A stretch of 60,867 nucleotides of DNA from Planktothrix tepida PCC 9214 (lineage in GTDB: Bacteria; Cyanobacteriota; Cyanobacteriia; Cyanobacteriales; Microcoleaceae). Positions 15,531 through 25,144 of this stretch are shown here, piece by piece (position 1 is the first letter of the stretch; every line of letters starts with the position of its first letter). The DNA lies in assembly GCF_900009145.1 (NCBI RefSeq), contig NZ_LN889812.1, positions 153,462 through 214,328 of the forward strand. Reading direction: 5' to 3'. The notes beneath the pieces were generated by a model, which had not been told where the DNA came from, searched no databases, and worked only from the letters and a program-made list of their open reading frames with translations. Both the position numbers and the translations under genes were made by a program.

Positions 15531-18038
15531 TTAGGATTTTGTTGCTTTTAATTCTAAGGTTATTCTGATCTTTCCACTGATTGAAGTTGGAGGTTGCCAA
15601 GTTAACAGCGATCGTCGAATTTGATCAATGATTATCGCTTGTTTTTGATTATCATCTAAATCTAAATTAGAGTCAAGGTCATCAAAAATTGCTCGTTGGA
15701 CATTGCCTTGATCAACAATCATTTCAAAACTGACTTTTCCATTAATTGGAATCGATAAATTTAACCCCTGTAAATAACGATTTAAGTCATCTAAAAGGGC
15801 GCGATCGCTAATTCCGGTTAGTTGAACCACTGCAATAGTAGAACCCGTATTTCTAGCTGCCTGAAGCCTTGTATCGAGTCTATCTGCACCTTGAAATGGA
15901 GAGGGTGCAGGCGCAAGTTCTGGGCTTCGTTGACTACTATAATTATTGTAACCCGATGCTGAACGAACTCGTCCTATAGGCATTGAATTTGTAGATTGAA
16001 GTTGAAGGGTTGCAGGTGTGCCAAAAATTCCCTCATAACTGACACCTTCGGGTAATTCTACAGGAACTTCTACGGTATGACGGGTTCCATTTGGATTAAC
16101 TCGAACTTCTTCGCTCACAGCAACAAATGCCGTATAATTTGATAATAATTGATACGATAAAGCGGTGCGTGTTACTGCGTCAACTCCAGATTTTGTTTCA
16201 CCGGAAAACATTTGATTCATCAGTTCTTTGATTTTAGACCGTCCCCACAATTTAGCAATGGCAATATTACCAGATTCCTTCGTATTAACGACTGGAAAAT
16301 TAACAGGTAAGGTTTGTTCATAGCGATCGCCGTTTGCTGTGGTTCCTGTAATTTTTAATAAGCCATTGCGTCGATCTAATTTACGTCCAAATAAAACTAA
16401 AGGTTGATTATCAAATAAATCTGATAAGGTGATGGGGTAAATTTCCGGTTTTAATCCTTCCCCTTGCCAACTAATTTCAATATCGGTTAAAATGGGATTA
16501 TTAATCTGTTTAAAAAAAGTTTCAACAACGGTTTGAGTAGGTTCATCTTGACGAACAATTTGTACTGTTCCTCGTCCCATTTCTCCTAAACGATTTAATA
16601 AAAATCGATTGACTGAACTTCCCACCCCAAAACAATAAAATCGATTTCCAGGTTTAAGTTTATTTTGCACTTCTGCAATGACTTCGGAATCATTTCCAAT
16701 ATAACCATCGGTGAGTAAAACAATACTGCGTAACCGACCCGTTGGATGTGAAGGGAAACGCATCACCGCTTGAATACCATTTAATAATTCTGTACCGCCA
16801 TTAGCTTCTAATTGATTAATATAATTGAGTGCTTTTTCTCGGTTAGCCGGGGTATTTTCTAGGGGAGTTTCGGATAACGTATTAGTCGTATTTGCAAAAT
16901 CAATAATGGTAAAGGTATCTTCAGTATTTAATCCTTGAATAAACCGTTTCATTAATTCTTTGGATTTTGTTAAGGGTTCACCTTCTTGAGAACCGGAAGT
17001 ATCCATTAAAAAAATAACGTCTTTGGGAATAATTTGATTAGGATTATAACGAATTGCAGGTAACAGATAAGTGGCAAAATGTCCCCCTTGTTGATCCGCT
17101 TCTGTTAAGACCGTTGCTCTTGTATTTTCTCCTGAAATTTGATATCTTAGAATTAGATCCTTATTCGGAATTTTATCCGATTCATCTAAACGAACAAAAA
17201 CTCGATTTCCTTGTTGTTGGGTAATAATTTTATGGGAAGTTGAACGAATATTTTCAATAGGAATACCTGCATCTATTTCAAGATTAACTTGAATTTTATG
17301 GTCTGATTTTGTATTAGGATCAATAATAGGCGGTGTAATCCGATCTGCATCGGGGACTTGATTCGTATTGGGTTGATTTTTATCAATTAATTGACCCGGA
17401 ATATAACGGGGGCCAACCACCATCGGAAAAACAAATTCATAATCTCCCCCTTCAAATTTTAATTGATCAATATAGCGAATCGTTACGGATATTTGCTCAC
17501 CCGGTTGAATATTGGCTACAGACTGAGTAAAAATATTATCTCGTTCCTGTTCTAATAAAGCTGCGGTGCGACCTTGATCTTTAGCACGTTGATAGATTTC
17601 TCTCGCACCTTCTTTGGTTTCAATTCTCGATTTAATCGTGCGATCGCCAATTTTGATTACCATTTGATCAATGGCGGCTTGATCAGGAAGGGGAAACACA
17701 TAAATCGCTTCTAAAGGTTCTTTAAACGGATTTTCAAAGGTTTGAGAAACTTCTACTTCAGAAAGATTTCCTGAAATTTTAGCTTTAACCTGGGTTTTTT
17801 TGAGGGGAAAAACTTGAGTTTGAGTAGGAGATTGAACATATAATCCTCCTACAGGTTTCTCAGATAATTGTTGAGGAAATTGTGCTAATTTTAACGTTGA
17901 GGATTGCTGTTCCAACTGTTGAACAGGACTCGCCAATGTGGGAGAAGTATTCCCGATAAAATTGAAACCGCTAAAAATCAGAATTCCCCAGGAAAGTCTT
18001 GCTAAAGTCAATAAAGAGTTCATGAATAAGACTGCCAT
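15531..18038 (-). CDS. VIT and von Willebrand factor A domain protein, exported
   Basis: An 835-residue protein with an N-terminal hydrophobic signal (~residues 6-37), a vault/inter-alpha-trypsin VIT domain (~60-190, FENPFKEPLEAIYVFPLPDQ), and a von Willebrand A domain whose metal site reads VIFLMDTSGSQEG (DxSxS). A proline/serine-rich linker (~690-720) precedes a C-terminal domain of unknown role (~725-835) resembling an energy-transducer TonB-type tail. Such VIT-vWA proteins are common in cyanobacteria, presumably for adhesion or scaffolding at the cell surface; the function is not established. An alternative start is Met6 at 18023. Confidence 0.85.
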   Translation of the reverse strand: MAVLFMNSLLTLARLSWGILIFSGFNFIGNTSPTLASPVQQLEQQSSTLKLAQFPQQLSEKPVGGLYVQSPTQTQVFPLKKTQVKAKISGNLSEVEVSQTFENPFKEPLEAIYVFPLPDQAAIDQMVIKIGDRTIKSRIETKEGAREIYQRAKDQGRTAALLEQERDNIFTQSVANIQPGEQISVTIRYIDQLKFEGGDYEFVFPMVVGPRYIPGQLIDKNQPNTNQVPDADRITPPIIDPNTKSDHKIQVNLEIDAGIPIENIRSTSHKIITQQQGNRVFVRLDESDKIPNKDLILRYQISGENTRATVLTEADQQGGHFATYLLPAIRYNPNQIIPKDVIFLMDTSGSQEGEPLTKSKELMKRFIQGLNTEDTFTIIDFANTTNTLSETPLENTPANREKALNYINQLEANGGTELLNGIQAVMRFPSHPTGRLRSIVLLTDGYIGNDSEVIAEVQNKLKPGNRFYCFGVGSSVNRFLLNRLGEMGRGTVQIVRQDEPTQTVVETFFKQINNPILTDIEISWQGEGLKPEIYPITLSDLFDNQPLVLFGRKLDRRNGLLKITGTTANGDRYEQTLPVNFPVVNTKESGNIAIAKLWGRSKIKELMNQMFSGETKSGVDAVTRTALSYQLLSNYTAFVAVSEEVRVNPNGTRHTVEVPVELPEGVSYEGIFGTPATLQLQSTNSMPIGRVRSASGYNNYSSQRSPELAPAPSPFQGADRLDTRLQAARNTGSTIAVVQLTGISDRALLDDLNRYLQGLNLSIPINGKVSFEMIVDQGNVQRAIFDDLDSNLDLDDNQKQAIIIDQIRRSLLTWQPPTSISGKIRITLELKATKS

Positions 18039-18313
18039 TATTTAAGTTACAATATGAATCAGGTCTATGAACTAAGACCTAATAAGGATCATAAACGTTC
18101 CTGAGCTACATTACTTTTTAGCATTCAGAAGACTTCTGTAGGGACAGCTACAGCTTGCACCTACAATTCATGATTCTATCGTGTTTTGTCCGATATCCTT
18201 CCTCAAATTTTGAATTAAACTCTGGATCAGGTCAGTAAACCCCTATAATTAAAAATTAGGTTAGGAATAGAATTGCTATAGTACGTTCTCTCAAAATTAA
18301 TTATTGATTTCCA
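18039..18313. promoter_or_regulatory. divergent intergenic region between the VIT/vWA gene and lpxB
   Basis: 275 bases holding the promoters of two divergent genes. A TATAAT at 18244-18249 is a candidate -10 box for lpxB; no clear -35 is seen. A short palindrome (AGGTCT...AGACCT) lies near 18062-18080. No RNA gene is recognised. Confidence 0.35.
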
Positions 18314-19507
18314 ATGGTTCACAAGACTCCCCCTATTCGTATTTTTATAAGTACCGGAGAAGTTTCCGGTGATTTACAAGGATCACTGTTAATTGAAGCT
18401 TTATTCAGACAAGCTAAAAAGGCAGGAATATTAATACAAATTATCGCATTAGGGGGAGAAAAAATGGCATCAGCAGGAGCCAAATTATTAGGGAATACCA
18501 CAGGAATTGGTTCCGTTGGAATTTTAGAATCTATCCCCTATATTATCCCGACCTATTTAATGCAAAAACAAGTCAAACACTATTTAAAAGAGCATCCTCC
18601 TGATTTAGTTATTTTAATTGATTATATGGGGCCAAATATTGGGATGGGAAATTTTATTAAACATAACTTGCCAACAATTCCTATTTTTTATTATATTGCG
18701 CCGCAAGAATGGGTATGGTCGTTGGGTTCAAAAAGTACAGCACAAATTGTTAAACTAACGAATCGTATTCTTGCCATTTTTCCTGAAGAAGCACGTTATT
18801 TTCAATCAAAAGGTGCGAAGGTGACATGGGTTGGTCATCCCCTATTAGACCGGATGAAAACAGCACCAAGTCGAGAAGAATCTCGCCGAAAATTAGGCAT
18901 TCAACCGGATGAAATTGCGATCGCTTTACTTCCGGCTTCTCGATGGCAAGAAATTAAATATTTAATGCCCATATTATTTGAAGCGGCTCAACAAATTCAA
19001 GCTAAAATACCCCAGGTAAAATTTTGGATTCCCTTATCTTTACCTGAGTATAAAATAGCGATTGAAACAGCTATAAAAACCTATCAATTGAATGCCGTTT
19101 TAGTTTCAACAACGAGTTACTATCAAACCTTAGAAGTCTTATCTGCCGCCGATTTAGCGATCGCAAAATCAGGAACAGTTAACTTAGAAATTGCCTTATT
19201 AAAGGTTCCCCAAGTTGTCGTTTATCGAGTCAGTGCTTTAACGGCTTGGGTCGCTCGTCATCTCCTGAAATTTTCGATTCCGTTTATGTCCCCGACTAAT
19301 TTAGTGCAAATGCAAGCCATTGTTCCTGAATTATTACAAGAAAAAGCCACTCCCGAAAATATCGTTCAAGAGGCGATAGAATTATTAACAAATCCACAAA
19401 AACGACAAGAAATGTTAAATCAGTATCAACAGATGAAGCAAGCGTTAGGAGAGGAGGGAGTGTGCGATCGCGCAGCTTTAGAAATTCTTAAGAGTCTCTC
19501 CCTGTAA
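18314..19507 (+). CDS. lpxB: lipid-A-disaccharide synthase LpxB
   Basis: A 397-residue GT19 glycosyltransferase that condenses UDP-2,3-diacylglucosamine with lipid X at the inner membrane. The N-terminal FISTGEVSGDLQGSLLIEAL is the family signature, followed by LIDYMGPNIGM, YYIAPQEWVWS and VTWVGHPLLDRM; late blocks LLPASRWQEIKYLMPI and AKSGTVNLEIALL also match. Full length for the family. It indicates lipopolysaccharide synthesis. It stands alone, divergent from the VIT/vWA gene. Confidence 0.95.
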   Translation: MVHKTPPIRIFISTGEVSGDLQGSLLIEALFRQAKKAGILIQIIALGGEKMASAGAKLLGNTTGIGSVGILESIPYIIPTYLMQKQVKHYLKEHPPDLVILIDYMGPNIGMGNFIKHNLPTIPIFYYIAPQEWVWSLGSKSTAQIVKLTNRILAIFPEEARYFQSKGAKVTWVGHPLLDRMKTAPSREESRRKLGIQPDEIAIALLPASRWQEIKYLMPILFEAAQQIQAKIPQVKFWIPLSLPEYKIAIETAIKTYQLNAVLVSTTSYYQTLEVLSAADLAIAKSGTVNLEIALLKVPQVVVYRVSALTAWVARHLLKFSIPFMSPTNLVQMQAIVPELLQEKATPENIVQEAIELLTNPQKRQEMLNQYQQMKQALGEEGVCDRAALEILKSLSL

Positions 19508-19582
19508 GCAACTCTTAATTTTTGTTTTTTACCGAATTGCTGTAAAATAGTGATCAATAAACGATTTAGAAGGATAATTCCC

Positions 19583-20014
19583 TTGCCTATTATCGTAATT
19601 CAAGAGTTAACCCCAAGCCAAGTACAAGATTTAGAGCAACTTTATAAACAAGGATGGTGGAGTCATCAACGCACCTCAAAAGACATCCAAAAAATGCTAA
19701 ATCACTCCGATATTATAATCGGTCTAGTAGACTCTGATACCCAAAAATTAATCGGATTTACAAGAGTTTTAACAGATTATACCTATCGAGCCTTAATTTG
19801 GGATGTTTTAGTGGAGAGTTCCTATCAAAATCAAGGATTAGGGAAAAAATTAATCGATGAAATTCTGACTCATCCCGCTTTAAAAGATGTGGAAGCTTTT
19901 CTATTAATGTGTTTACCTGAAATGGTTCCTTTTTATGAAAAACTAGGGTTTCATTTATCCGATAGTGTCAAATTAATGAGTCTCGAAAATACAACTCATT
20001 ATGGGGAATTTTAA
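19583..20014 (+). CDS. GNAT-family N-acetyltransferase
   Basis: About 143 residues with the GNAT fold: the acetyl-CoA loop reads VESSYQNQGLGKKLIDEIL (Q-x-x-G-x-G/K pattern) and the C-terminal part has PFYEKLGFHLS. I choose TTG 19583 because AGAAGGAT lies 8 bases upstream; a GTG at 19550 would add 11 residues but lacks a ribosome site. The acceptor substrate is unknown. It follows lpxB by 75 bases and could be co-transcribed. Confidence 0.85.
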   Translation: MPIIVIQELTPSQVQDLEQLYKQGWWSHQRTSKDIQKMLNHSDIIIGLVDSDTQKLIGFTRVLTDYTYRALIWDVLVESSYQNQGLGKKLIDEILTHPALKDVEAFLLMCLPEMVPFYEKLGFHLSDSVKLMSLENTTHYGEF

Positions 20015-20143
20015 GAAAAACTAGGGAATAGATAAAAAAATAGGAATCAGACAGAAGTCTCATTCCTCAAGCATAAATAAACTGATATTGAAACCTATTC
20101 CTTGTTCGGTGTTCCCTGTTCGGTGTTCCCTACAAGATGGAAT
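20015..20143. repeat. short intergenic repeats (GTTCGGTGTTCCCT units)
   Basis: Around 20101-20133 the sequence GTTCGGTGTTCCCT occurs about twice, related to the TTCCCTA heptamers found elsewhere in the window. The small region separates two convergent genes. Confidence 0.5.
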
Positions 20144-20974
20144 TTATTTTTCAAAATTGGAAGGACTATCAACCTCATCATCAGAATAGTCTACGGGTCG
20201 ATATTCAACATAATCAGTTGAATTCGTGTTGCGATTGCGATCTTCAGAATAACGATATTCTGAAGAAGAAGAAGAAGAAGAGGAGGGACGACGACGAGAA
20301 CGGGGTGTTTCAGAAACGGCCCAATCCTCTTTCTCTACTGAAGGTGATGCGGGAGGACGGTTAGGACGCTTTCTAGCCGATCTTTCTTCCCGTTCTCTGG
20401 GGGGTTCTCCCCAGTCAGATGCAGTGTCAGGACGAGATTCAGGACGGGGACGACGCTTGCGAGGACGATCTTCTACCGGAGGATAGTCAACACTGCTATT
20501 TTTGCGGCTAGAGGGACGCCGACGGACAGCATCATCGTCATAGCTATCGGCTCTACTTAAACGAGTATCCCGACTCCCGCGAATTTGACGAGCCATGGGC
20601 ATATATTCGTCGGTGGGTTCGAGTTCGTCTAATTCTGCATCGACCCGATAAACGTTACTGACATAGCGTTCATCATCCACAATGGGGGCTCGTTCTTTAG
20701 CTTGGACAACGGCAATTCCTCTGAGGCGAATACTTTCCACCGCAAAGAAAATCGCACTTCCCGTTAATAAAAATTGACCAAACGCTAGAATGGGATCAAG
20801 TCGCCATCCCTGAAAGAGCAGAATCCCGCCACAAAGTAACCCGATGGCCGCAAAGAAAATATCATGATCCCGTGCCAGTTTTGGACGCCAGGAACGCAGG
20901 AAATATAATCCAGCACCAGCAACCGCGAGGATAATCCCGACTAAGCTGCTGAAATTTAAACCTAAATTAACCAT
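20144..20974 (-). CDS. ycf66: Ycf66 family membrane protein
   Basis: A 276-residue protein. The first ~90 residues carry three hydrophobic segments (LVGIILAVAGAGLYFLRSW, IFFAAIGLLCGGILLFQGW, FGQFLLTGSAIFFAVESIRLRG) matching Ycf66, a conserved cyanobacterial and chloroplast protein of unknown role. The remaining ~180 residues are low-complexity, rich in Arg, Ser, Asp and Pro, and probably disordered. It lies 201 bases downstream of psbX on the same strand, a pairing I recall from other cyanobacteria. Confidence 0.88.
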   Translation of the reverse strand: MVNLGLNFSSLVGIILAVAGAGLYFLRSWRPKLARDHDIFFAAIGLLCGGILLFQGWRLDPILAFGQFLLTGSAIFFAVESIRLRGIAVVQAKERAPIVDDERYVSNVYRVDAELDELEPTDEYMPMARQIRGSRDTRLSRADSYDDDAVRRRPSSRKNSSVDYPPVEDRPRKRRPRPESRPDTASDWGEPPREREERSARKRPNRPPASPSVEKEDWAVSETPRSRRRPSSSSSSSSEYRYSEDRNRNTNSTDYVEYRPVDYSDDEVDSPSNFEK

Positions 20975-21175
20975 TATTCGTTCTCCTATGCCAGTCCTAT
21001 CTTAGCGAGTTCTCTTGAGAATCTCTACTGATCGGCACTTCTGGATGGGTATTGTTGGCAAAATAAACAGGAGGGGCTAGGGATTCAGATTAAGTTCTGA
21101 CTTCTTAGCCCCTAAGTTTATCGGTTTAACAAGGATTTTGGCAAGTGTACCAAGACTTGTCTCCAGAGAGTCGGT

Positions 21176-21295
21176 CTAGGAACGAATGATTTTATCCTTC
21201 TGGCTGATAAAAATCAGACCGACGGTGGCGGGAATCACCACAATCAGAATTCCAGCCAGCAAACTATAGAAAAAGTTCATCAATGAAGGTGTCAT
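21176..21295 (-). CDS. psbX: photosystem II protein PsbX
   Basis: A 39-residue single-span thylakoid membrane protein of photosystem II that helps quinone exchange near the QB site. The translation starts MTPSLMNFFYSLLAGILIVV and ends IPATVGLIFISQKDK plus a short basic tail; the IPATVGLIFISQKDKI block is diagnostic. Start ATG is the complement of 21293-21295 and the stop is TAG. Ycf66 follows on the same strand. Confidence 0.95.
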   Translation of the reverse strand: MTPSLMNFFYSLLAGILIVVIPATVGLIFISQKDKIIRS

Positions 21296-21509
21296 AACAA
21301 ATGCGATCCTTGTCTTAGAATAATTTCTTGGTCTACTATTTTAACAATACTTGACACTCCATCGTCCTAGAAAGGCGATAATTCTGAGTTAATCCCGTTT
21401 TCGGTTAAAATCTGGGGCAGCCATTCCCCGGTTTCTGAGAAAATACCCCAAAACCGTTAAAATTAATCTCAGAAGCAGTAACAAAACTTAAAATATTTTG
21501 TCTCATCTT

Positions 21510-21788
21510 ATGAATACAACCATTTTAATGTGGGGTTTAGGCTTAATTCTAGGTTTAATGACGTTTTTGTTTATTTTCAGAATCGTCCTAACGTGGTATC
21601 CCCAAGTCAATCAACAGCGTTTTCCTTTCAACTTGATTGTTTGGCCGACAGAACCCTTTTTAGTCGTCACCCGTAAAATCGTTCCTCCTTTGGGAGGTGT
21701 AGATATCACCCCGATTATCTGGGTGGGGATTTTCAGTCTGCTGCGGGAAATGCTCCTTGGTCAACAGGGACTATTACGAATGCTGTAA
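21510..21788 (+). CDS. YggT family membrane protein
   Basis: A 92-residue protein with two hydrophobic segments. FIFRIVLTWYPQVNQQRFPF and WPTEPFLVVTRKIVPPLGGV are the conserved YggT blocks, and DITPIIWVGIFSLLREML forms the second span. YggT proteins (Ycf19-related in plastids) affect thylakoid and nucleoid organisation or cell division. ATG 21510 is preferred over TTG 21498. Divergent from psbX. Confidence 0.88.
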   Translation: MNTTILMWGLGLILGLMTFLFIFRIVLTWYPQVNQQRFPFNLIVWPTEPFLVVTRKIVPPLGGVDITPIIWVGIFSLLREMLLGQQGLLRML

Positions 21789-21854
21789 CAACCCCTGTAA
21801 AAGGCTGGGAACTCAACCCATATTGTTTTCTAGCTTTTGCCTTTTGCAAACGTC

Positions 21855-22214
21855 CTAATTTTCGTAATAGGTGTAACTCCCACCGTCGCAGACATTAACT
21901 CCTGATTGAATTAATTCACCCCGTCCGACACTGCCATCATCACTAGGGCCTAATACCCCTTTGAAATCATAGTGGCAATCTTCACGGCCATCATCAATCG
22001 TGATTTCCGTTGACTCTCCTGGGGGAAGAACATCAACTCCCAAAATATCTTCTTCCCAATCACTGGTACTTGGAGGCGAAGCATAGAATGATTCTAAAGT
22101 TCGACTGGTACCGTTAACGAGAGTGAATTTTACACTTTGAGTCTGGGCTTTCGCTTCAGTTGCAAATAAACTCAGGAGCAAGGTTAGTCCAATTAATACT
22201 CTAAATTTCAACAT
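21855..22214 (-). CDS. small exported protein of unknown function
   Basis: A 119-residue protein with a clear signal peptide (MLKFRVLIGLTLLLSLFATEAKA, cleavage likely after AKA). The mature part is acidic with the pattern VKFTLVNGTSRTLESFYASP, a DWEEDILG segment and PPGESTEITIDDGREDCHYD, plus two cysteines that could form a disulfide. Similar small secreted proteins are common in cyanobacteria, without assigned function. It is convergent with the YggT gene. Confidence 0.75.
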   Translation of the reverse strand: MLKFRVLIGLTLLLSLFATEAKAQTQSVKFTLVNGTSRTLESFYASPPSTSDWEEDILGVDVLPPGESTEITIDDGREDCHYDFKGVLGPSDDGSVGRGELIQSGVNVCDGGSYTYYEN

Positions 22215-22453
22215 GGGTGATAATCCGGTAGAAATTATAGTTGAGTTTATAACAACACAACGACCCTGAACATCCGAGAATTTACTTAACTTTGAGATTG
22301 TGGCCTATTCACCCCAGAGGGTGAGATTGTAAGCTTTTAATATTATTATAGAAGGATTGAATTAAACGGCTGAATCAAAAAGGTGTATTATGTCCGATAT
22401 CTTGGCGGTTTTGCCTTGAATCTTCATAACAACTCTATTGTCTAAGCCTATTT

Positions 22454-24004
22454 ATGTTACGCCGAATTATTCAATTTTTCAAACGACTGATTCAACGCCT
22501 GTTTGGGAAACAGCCCTCTCCTCCATCCCCAACTTCCGAAGCCATTCCTACTCGGACAGATACGGAATATGAAGCACTGTTTCTGCAACTCTTGGACACA
22601 GTGCAACAAGGTGCTAGTCGGGGACAAGTTAAAGGCTGGTTGATTGGGAATAAAGTTCAAGAAGGGGAGTTAGTGGCTTGGTTACAACGCTTTGGAAACC
22701 GACTCCTACAAACACCTAGCCAACATGAAGAACTCGCACGACGAATGTTACTGTTAGCGAGTTTGGAAATTGGAGAAATAGGAGATATTTCAGCACGCAT
22801 TGGGAGAAGTATCTTGGAACAGATAGCTCCACCAACAGAGTCAGAAATCTTAGATAACAGAGAAGCTTATCCAATTATTGATGCGGAATTTGCGGGTGAT
22901 GGGGTAACGGTTCCCTCTCCTGCACAACCTTCAGAGAATGTTGGGGTGTATCCAATTATTGAAGCGGAATTTCTGGAAGATGGAGTAACGGTCTCAACGG
23001 AGGAAGAAACCCCAATTATTGAGGAACCTCTTGTTGATTATCAACCGGAAATTCTGCCAGAAGAAACCCCAATTATTGAGGAACCTCTTGTTGATTATCA
23101 ACCGGAAATTCTGCCAGAAGAAATCCCAATTATTGAGGAACATCCTGTTAATTATCAACCGGAAATTCTGCCAGAAGAAACCCCAATTATTGAGGAACCT
23201 CTTGTTGATTATCAACCGGAAATTCTGCCAGAAGAAATCCCAATTATTGAGGAACATCCTGTTAATTATCAACCGGAAATTCTGCCAGAAGAAACCCCAA
23301 TTATTGAGGAACATCTTGTTAATTATCAACCGGAAATTCTGCCAGAAGAAACCCCAATTATTGAGAGAACTTCCTCTGAGGTAGAGGAATGGTTTGAACA
23401 AGGCATTAAACAAGATGCAGCCGGGGATTTTGAAGCTGCTTTACTATCCTTTAATACAGCAATTCAACTCCAACCCGATCATATTTGTGTTTGGTTTTAT
23501 CGGGGTAATACTCTCAAAAGTTTAGGCCGACTTGAAGAAGCGTTAGACTCCTTTGAACAAGCGATTAGACTGCATCCAGAATATGCTGATGCTTGGAATA
23601 ATCGCGGAAGTATCTTAGAGATTTTAGGCCGAATTGAAGAAGCCTTACAATCCTATGAACTGGCTCTGGAGTTAGAACCGAATGATGCCTATGTTTGGAA
23701 TAATCGCGGAAATGTGTTGTCCGATTTAGGGAGATTAGAAGAAGCATTAGACTGTTATCAACAAGCCATTGAATTAGAACCCAACTATTTTAATGCCTTG
23801 TATAATCGAGGATTTTCTATGCTCAATTTAGGGAGATTAGAAGAAGGCTTAATTTCTTTTAATCAAGCTCTGGAATTGCAACCTAATGATGCAGATGTCT
23901 GGTATAATCTGGGTCTAACTTTGCAAGAGTTAGGGCAAACTGAAGAAGCCGTTGCAGCCTTTGAAAAAGCAAAAGAACTGCAACCCGATGAAGATGAAAG
24001 TTAA
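22454..24004 (+). CDS. TPR-repeat protein with a 19-residue tandem-repeat linker
   Basis: A 516-residue protein in three parts. Residues 1-~120 form a basic then helical N-terminal domain (MLRRIIQFFKRLIQRLFGKQ...GWLIGNKVQEGELVAWLQRF). Residues ~140-305 are a linker: first two copies of a YPII-AEF--DGVTV motif, then six full copies and one partial copy of the 19-residue unit EETPIIEEPLVDYQPEILP. Residues ~310-510 are about five tetratricopeptide repeats (AWNNRGSILEILGRIEEALQ). TPR proteins are protein-protein scaffolds; the partner is unknown. There is no signal peptide. The repeat number probably varies between strains by slippage. Confidence 0.9.
   Translation: MLRRIIQFFKRLIQRLFGKQPSPPSPTSEAIPTRTDTEYEALFLQLLDTVQQGASRGQVKGWLIGNKVQEGELVAWLQRFGNRLLQTPSQHEELARRMLLLASLEIGEIGDISARIGRSILEQIAPPTESEILDNREAYPIIDAEFAGDGVTVPSPAQPSENVGVYPIIEAEFLEDGVTVSTEEETPIIEEPLVDYQPEILPEETPIIEEPLVDYQPEILPEEIPIIEEHPVNYQPEILPEETPIIEEPLVDYQPEILPEEIPIIEEHPVNYQPEILPEETPIIEEHLVNYQPEILPEETPIIERTSSEVEEWFEQGIKQDAAGDFEAALLSFNTAIQLQPDHICVWFYRGNTLKSLGRLEEALDSFEQAIRLHPEYADAWNNRGSILEILGRIEEALQSYELALELEPNDAYVWNNRGNVLSDLGRLEEALDCYQQAIELEPNYFNALYNRGFSMLNLGRLEEGLISFNQALELQPNDADVWYNLGLTLQELGQTEEAVAAFEKAKELQPDEDES
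23003..23365 (+). repeat. 57-bp coding tandem repeat, six full copies plus a partial one
   Basis: Units begin at 23003 and recur every 57 bases to 23344, followed by a partial copy. Copies alternate between a PLVD form and an H-P/L-VN form, suggesting duplication of pairs. Because 57 is a multiple of three, other frames on both strands also stay open across it, giving spurious ORFs. Confidence 0.92.
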
Positions 24005-24297
24005 CCCAATACAATAGGGTGCGTGATCCTTCGCTTCGCTCCCCACAGCGCACGCACTCTATTCGTAATATGAAGTCCTTAAATATTGGCTACAAATAAT
24101 TGTCAGATGGCTAATCACTTTTTCTCACCCCCTATTCCCTATTTTCTTTTCCCTTCTGTTCCCGGTTCGTAATTCGTAATTCCCTATTCCCTATTCCCTA
24201 TTCCCTATTCCCTGTTCCCTACTAGATCTTAAAAATAACCCTTGATTTTCTACCCAGAACACTGCACAATAGTTGAGGTTGAATATCCTAAAATCTT
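24005..24297. repeat. repeat-rich intergenic region with TTCCCTA heptamers
   Basis: No gene is seen in these 293 bases. A hairpin-forming stretch (GTGCGTG...CGCACGCAC) lies at about 24019-24057, followed by TAATATGAAGTCCTTAAA, similar to the end of the MITE-like element at 35422. At 24180-24222 the heptamer TTCCCTA repeats about seven times (one unit TTCCCTG). Confidence 0.7.
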
Positions 24298-24807
24298 GTG
24301 AAACCTTCTGAGGACTTGCATTTTCAATCTTCTTTATCTTTTTCCATTCCTATAAGGATCGTGGCTGTTGTTGCGATCGCCTTTTCCCTCATTAGTTGTA
24401 GCAGTAAATCTGCCGAATGTACAAAACTGATTAGTGCTATTGGTGAAGGTCAAACCTTAGTGGTTAATCTCAGTCCTCAAGGGGATGCAATAACAACCCT
24501 AAAACTCTCACAACAATTAAATCAAATTTCTCAGGACATTGAAACCTTAAAAATTCAAGATAAACCTTTACAAACCATTCAAAAAAACGCTACCCAACAA
24601 TTTAGAGACCTATCCAACAGCCTCAAACAACTCGGTGAAACCTTAACGACTGCGGAGAAAGCCTCTATTACCCCAGAGGGAAAACAACAACTCTTACAAG
24701 CGCAACAAACCGTCCAAGAAGTCGGAGAAAAAGCCAAACAAACTGCTTCTCAAAATGAAGCTTTATTTAAAGAATTAGTGAATTATTGCCCGAAGAAAGA
24801 AACCTGA
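24298..24807 (+). CDS. putative lipoprotein of unknown function
   Basis: A 169-residue protein starting at GTG 24298. A hydrophobic segment (IRIVAVVAIAFSLISC, ~residues 20-35) ends in a lipobox-like LISC, suggesting lipid attachment at that cysteine. The rest is predicted helical and rich in Gln, Lys and Glu, with coiled-coil-like heptads (LSNSLKQLGETLTTAEKASI). Two further cysteines are at CTKLI and NYCPKK. No known family is recognised. Confidence 0.7.
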   Translation: MKPSEDLHFQSSLSFSIPIRIVAVVAIAFSLISCSSKSAECTKLISAIGEGQTLVVNLSPQGDAITTLKLSQQLNQISQDIETLKIQDKPLQTIQKNATQQFRDLSNSLKQLGETLTTAEKASITPEGKQQLLQAQQTVQEVGEKAKQTASQNEALFKELVNYCPKKET

Positions 24808-24925
24808 ACAGGGGTATTGACTATTGCCTTTTATTGAGTACCAAGTGCAGAGCCAGAAGCTAATGATTTCCCCTCCCCCTCCTCTTCTCCCCTTGCTCCC
24901 CTTTCCTTCTCCTTGTCCCTAATAT

Positions 24926-25144
24926 TCAAGGTAATAAACTCTTAAGGCTCCATCCGGCAACTACCCCAATAAAAAATGCCCAGAGTTGACCTGTTTTCAA
25001 GATATGGTTCCAAGTTCTGACAAAATCAGCAACAATATCCACATCCACTTGTTGAGCTAAAATCGGGGCTTGGGTTATCAAGTCTAAACTGTGATAAAAA
25101 CTATTAACTCCATCAATAGGATTCAGTATCAGAACCGTGATCAT
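24926..25144 (-). CDS. small membrane protein of unknown function
   Basis: About 72 residues (start MITVLILNPIDGVNSFYHSL) with a C-terminal hydrophobic span (LWAFFIGVVAGWSLKSLL). Its start lies inside the end of the SpoIIE-phosphatase gene (32-base overlap), so the two are probably translationally coupled. The start at 25144 is preferred over 25186. No family is recognised. Confidence 0.6.
   Translation of the reverse strand: MITVLILNPIDGVNSFYHSLDLITQAPILAQQVDVDIVADFVRTWNHILKTGQLWAFFIGVVAGWSLKSLLP

Noticed and set aside
22994-23413. Open frames on both strands across the TPR-protein repeat (minus 22994-23413, plus 23019-23384)
   Set aside because: They exist only because the 57-bp repeat length is divisible by three; the sense frame continues into real TPRs.
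24180-24222. Heptamer repeats considered as a CRISPR-like array
   Set aside because: The units are contiguous 7-mers without spacers, and no cas gene is near; the same applies at 28365-28404.
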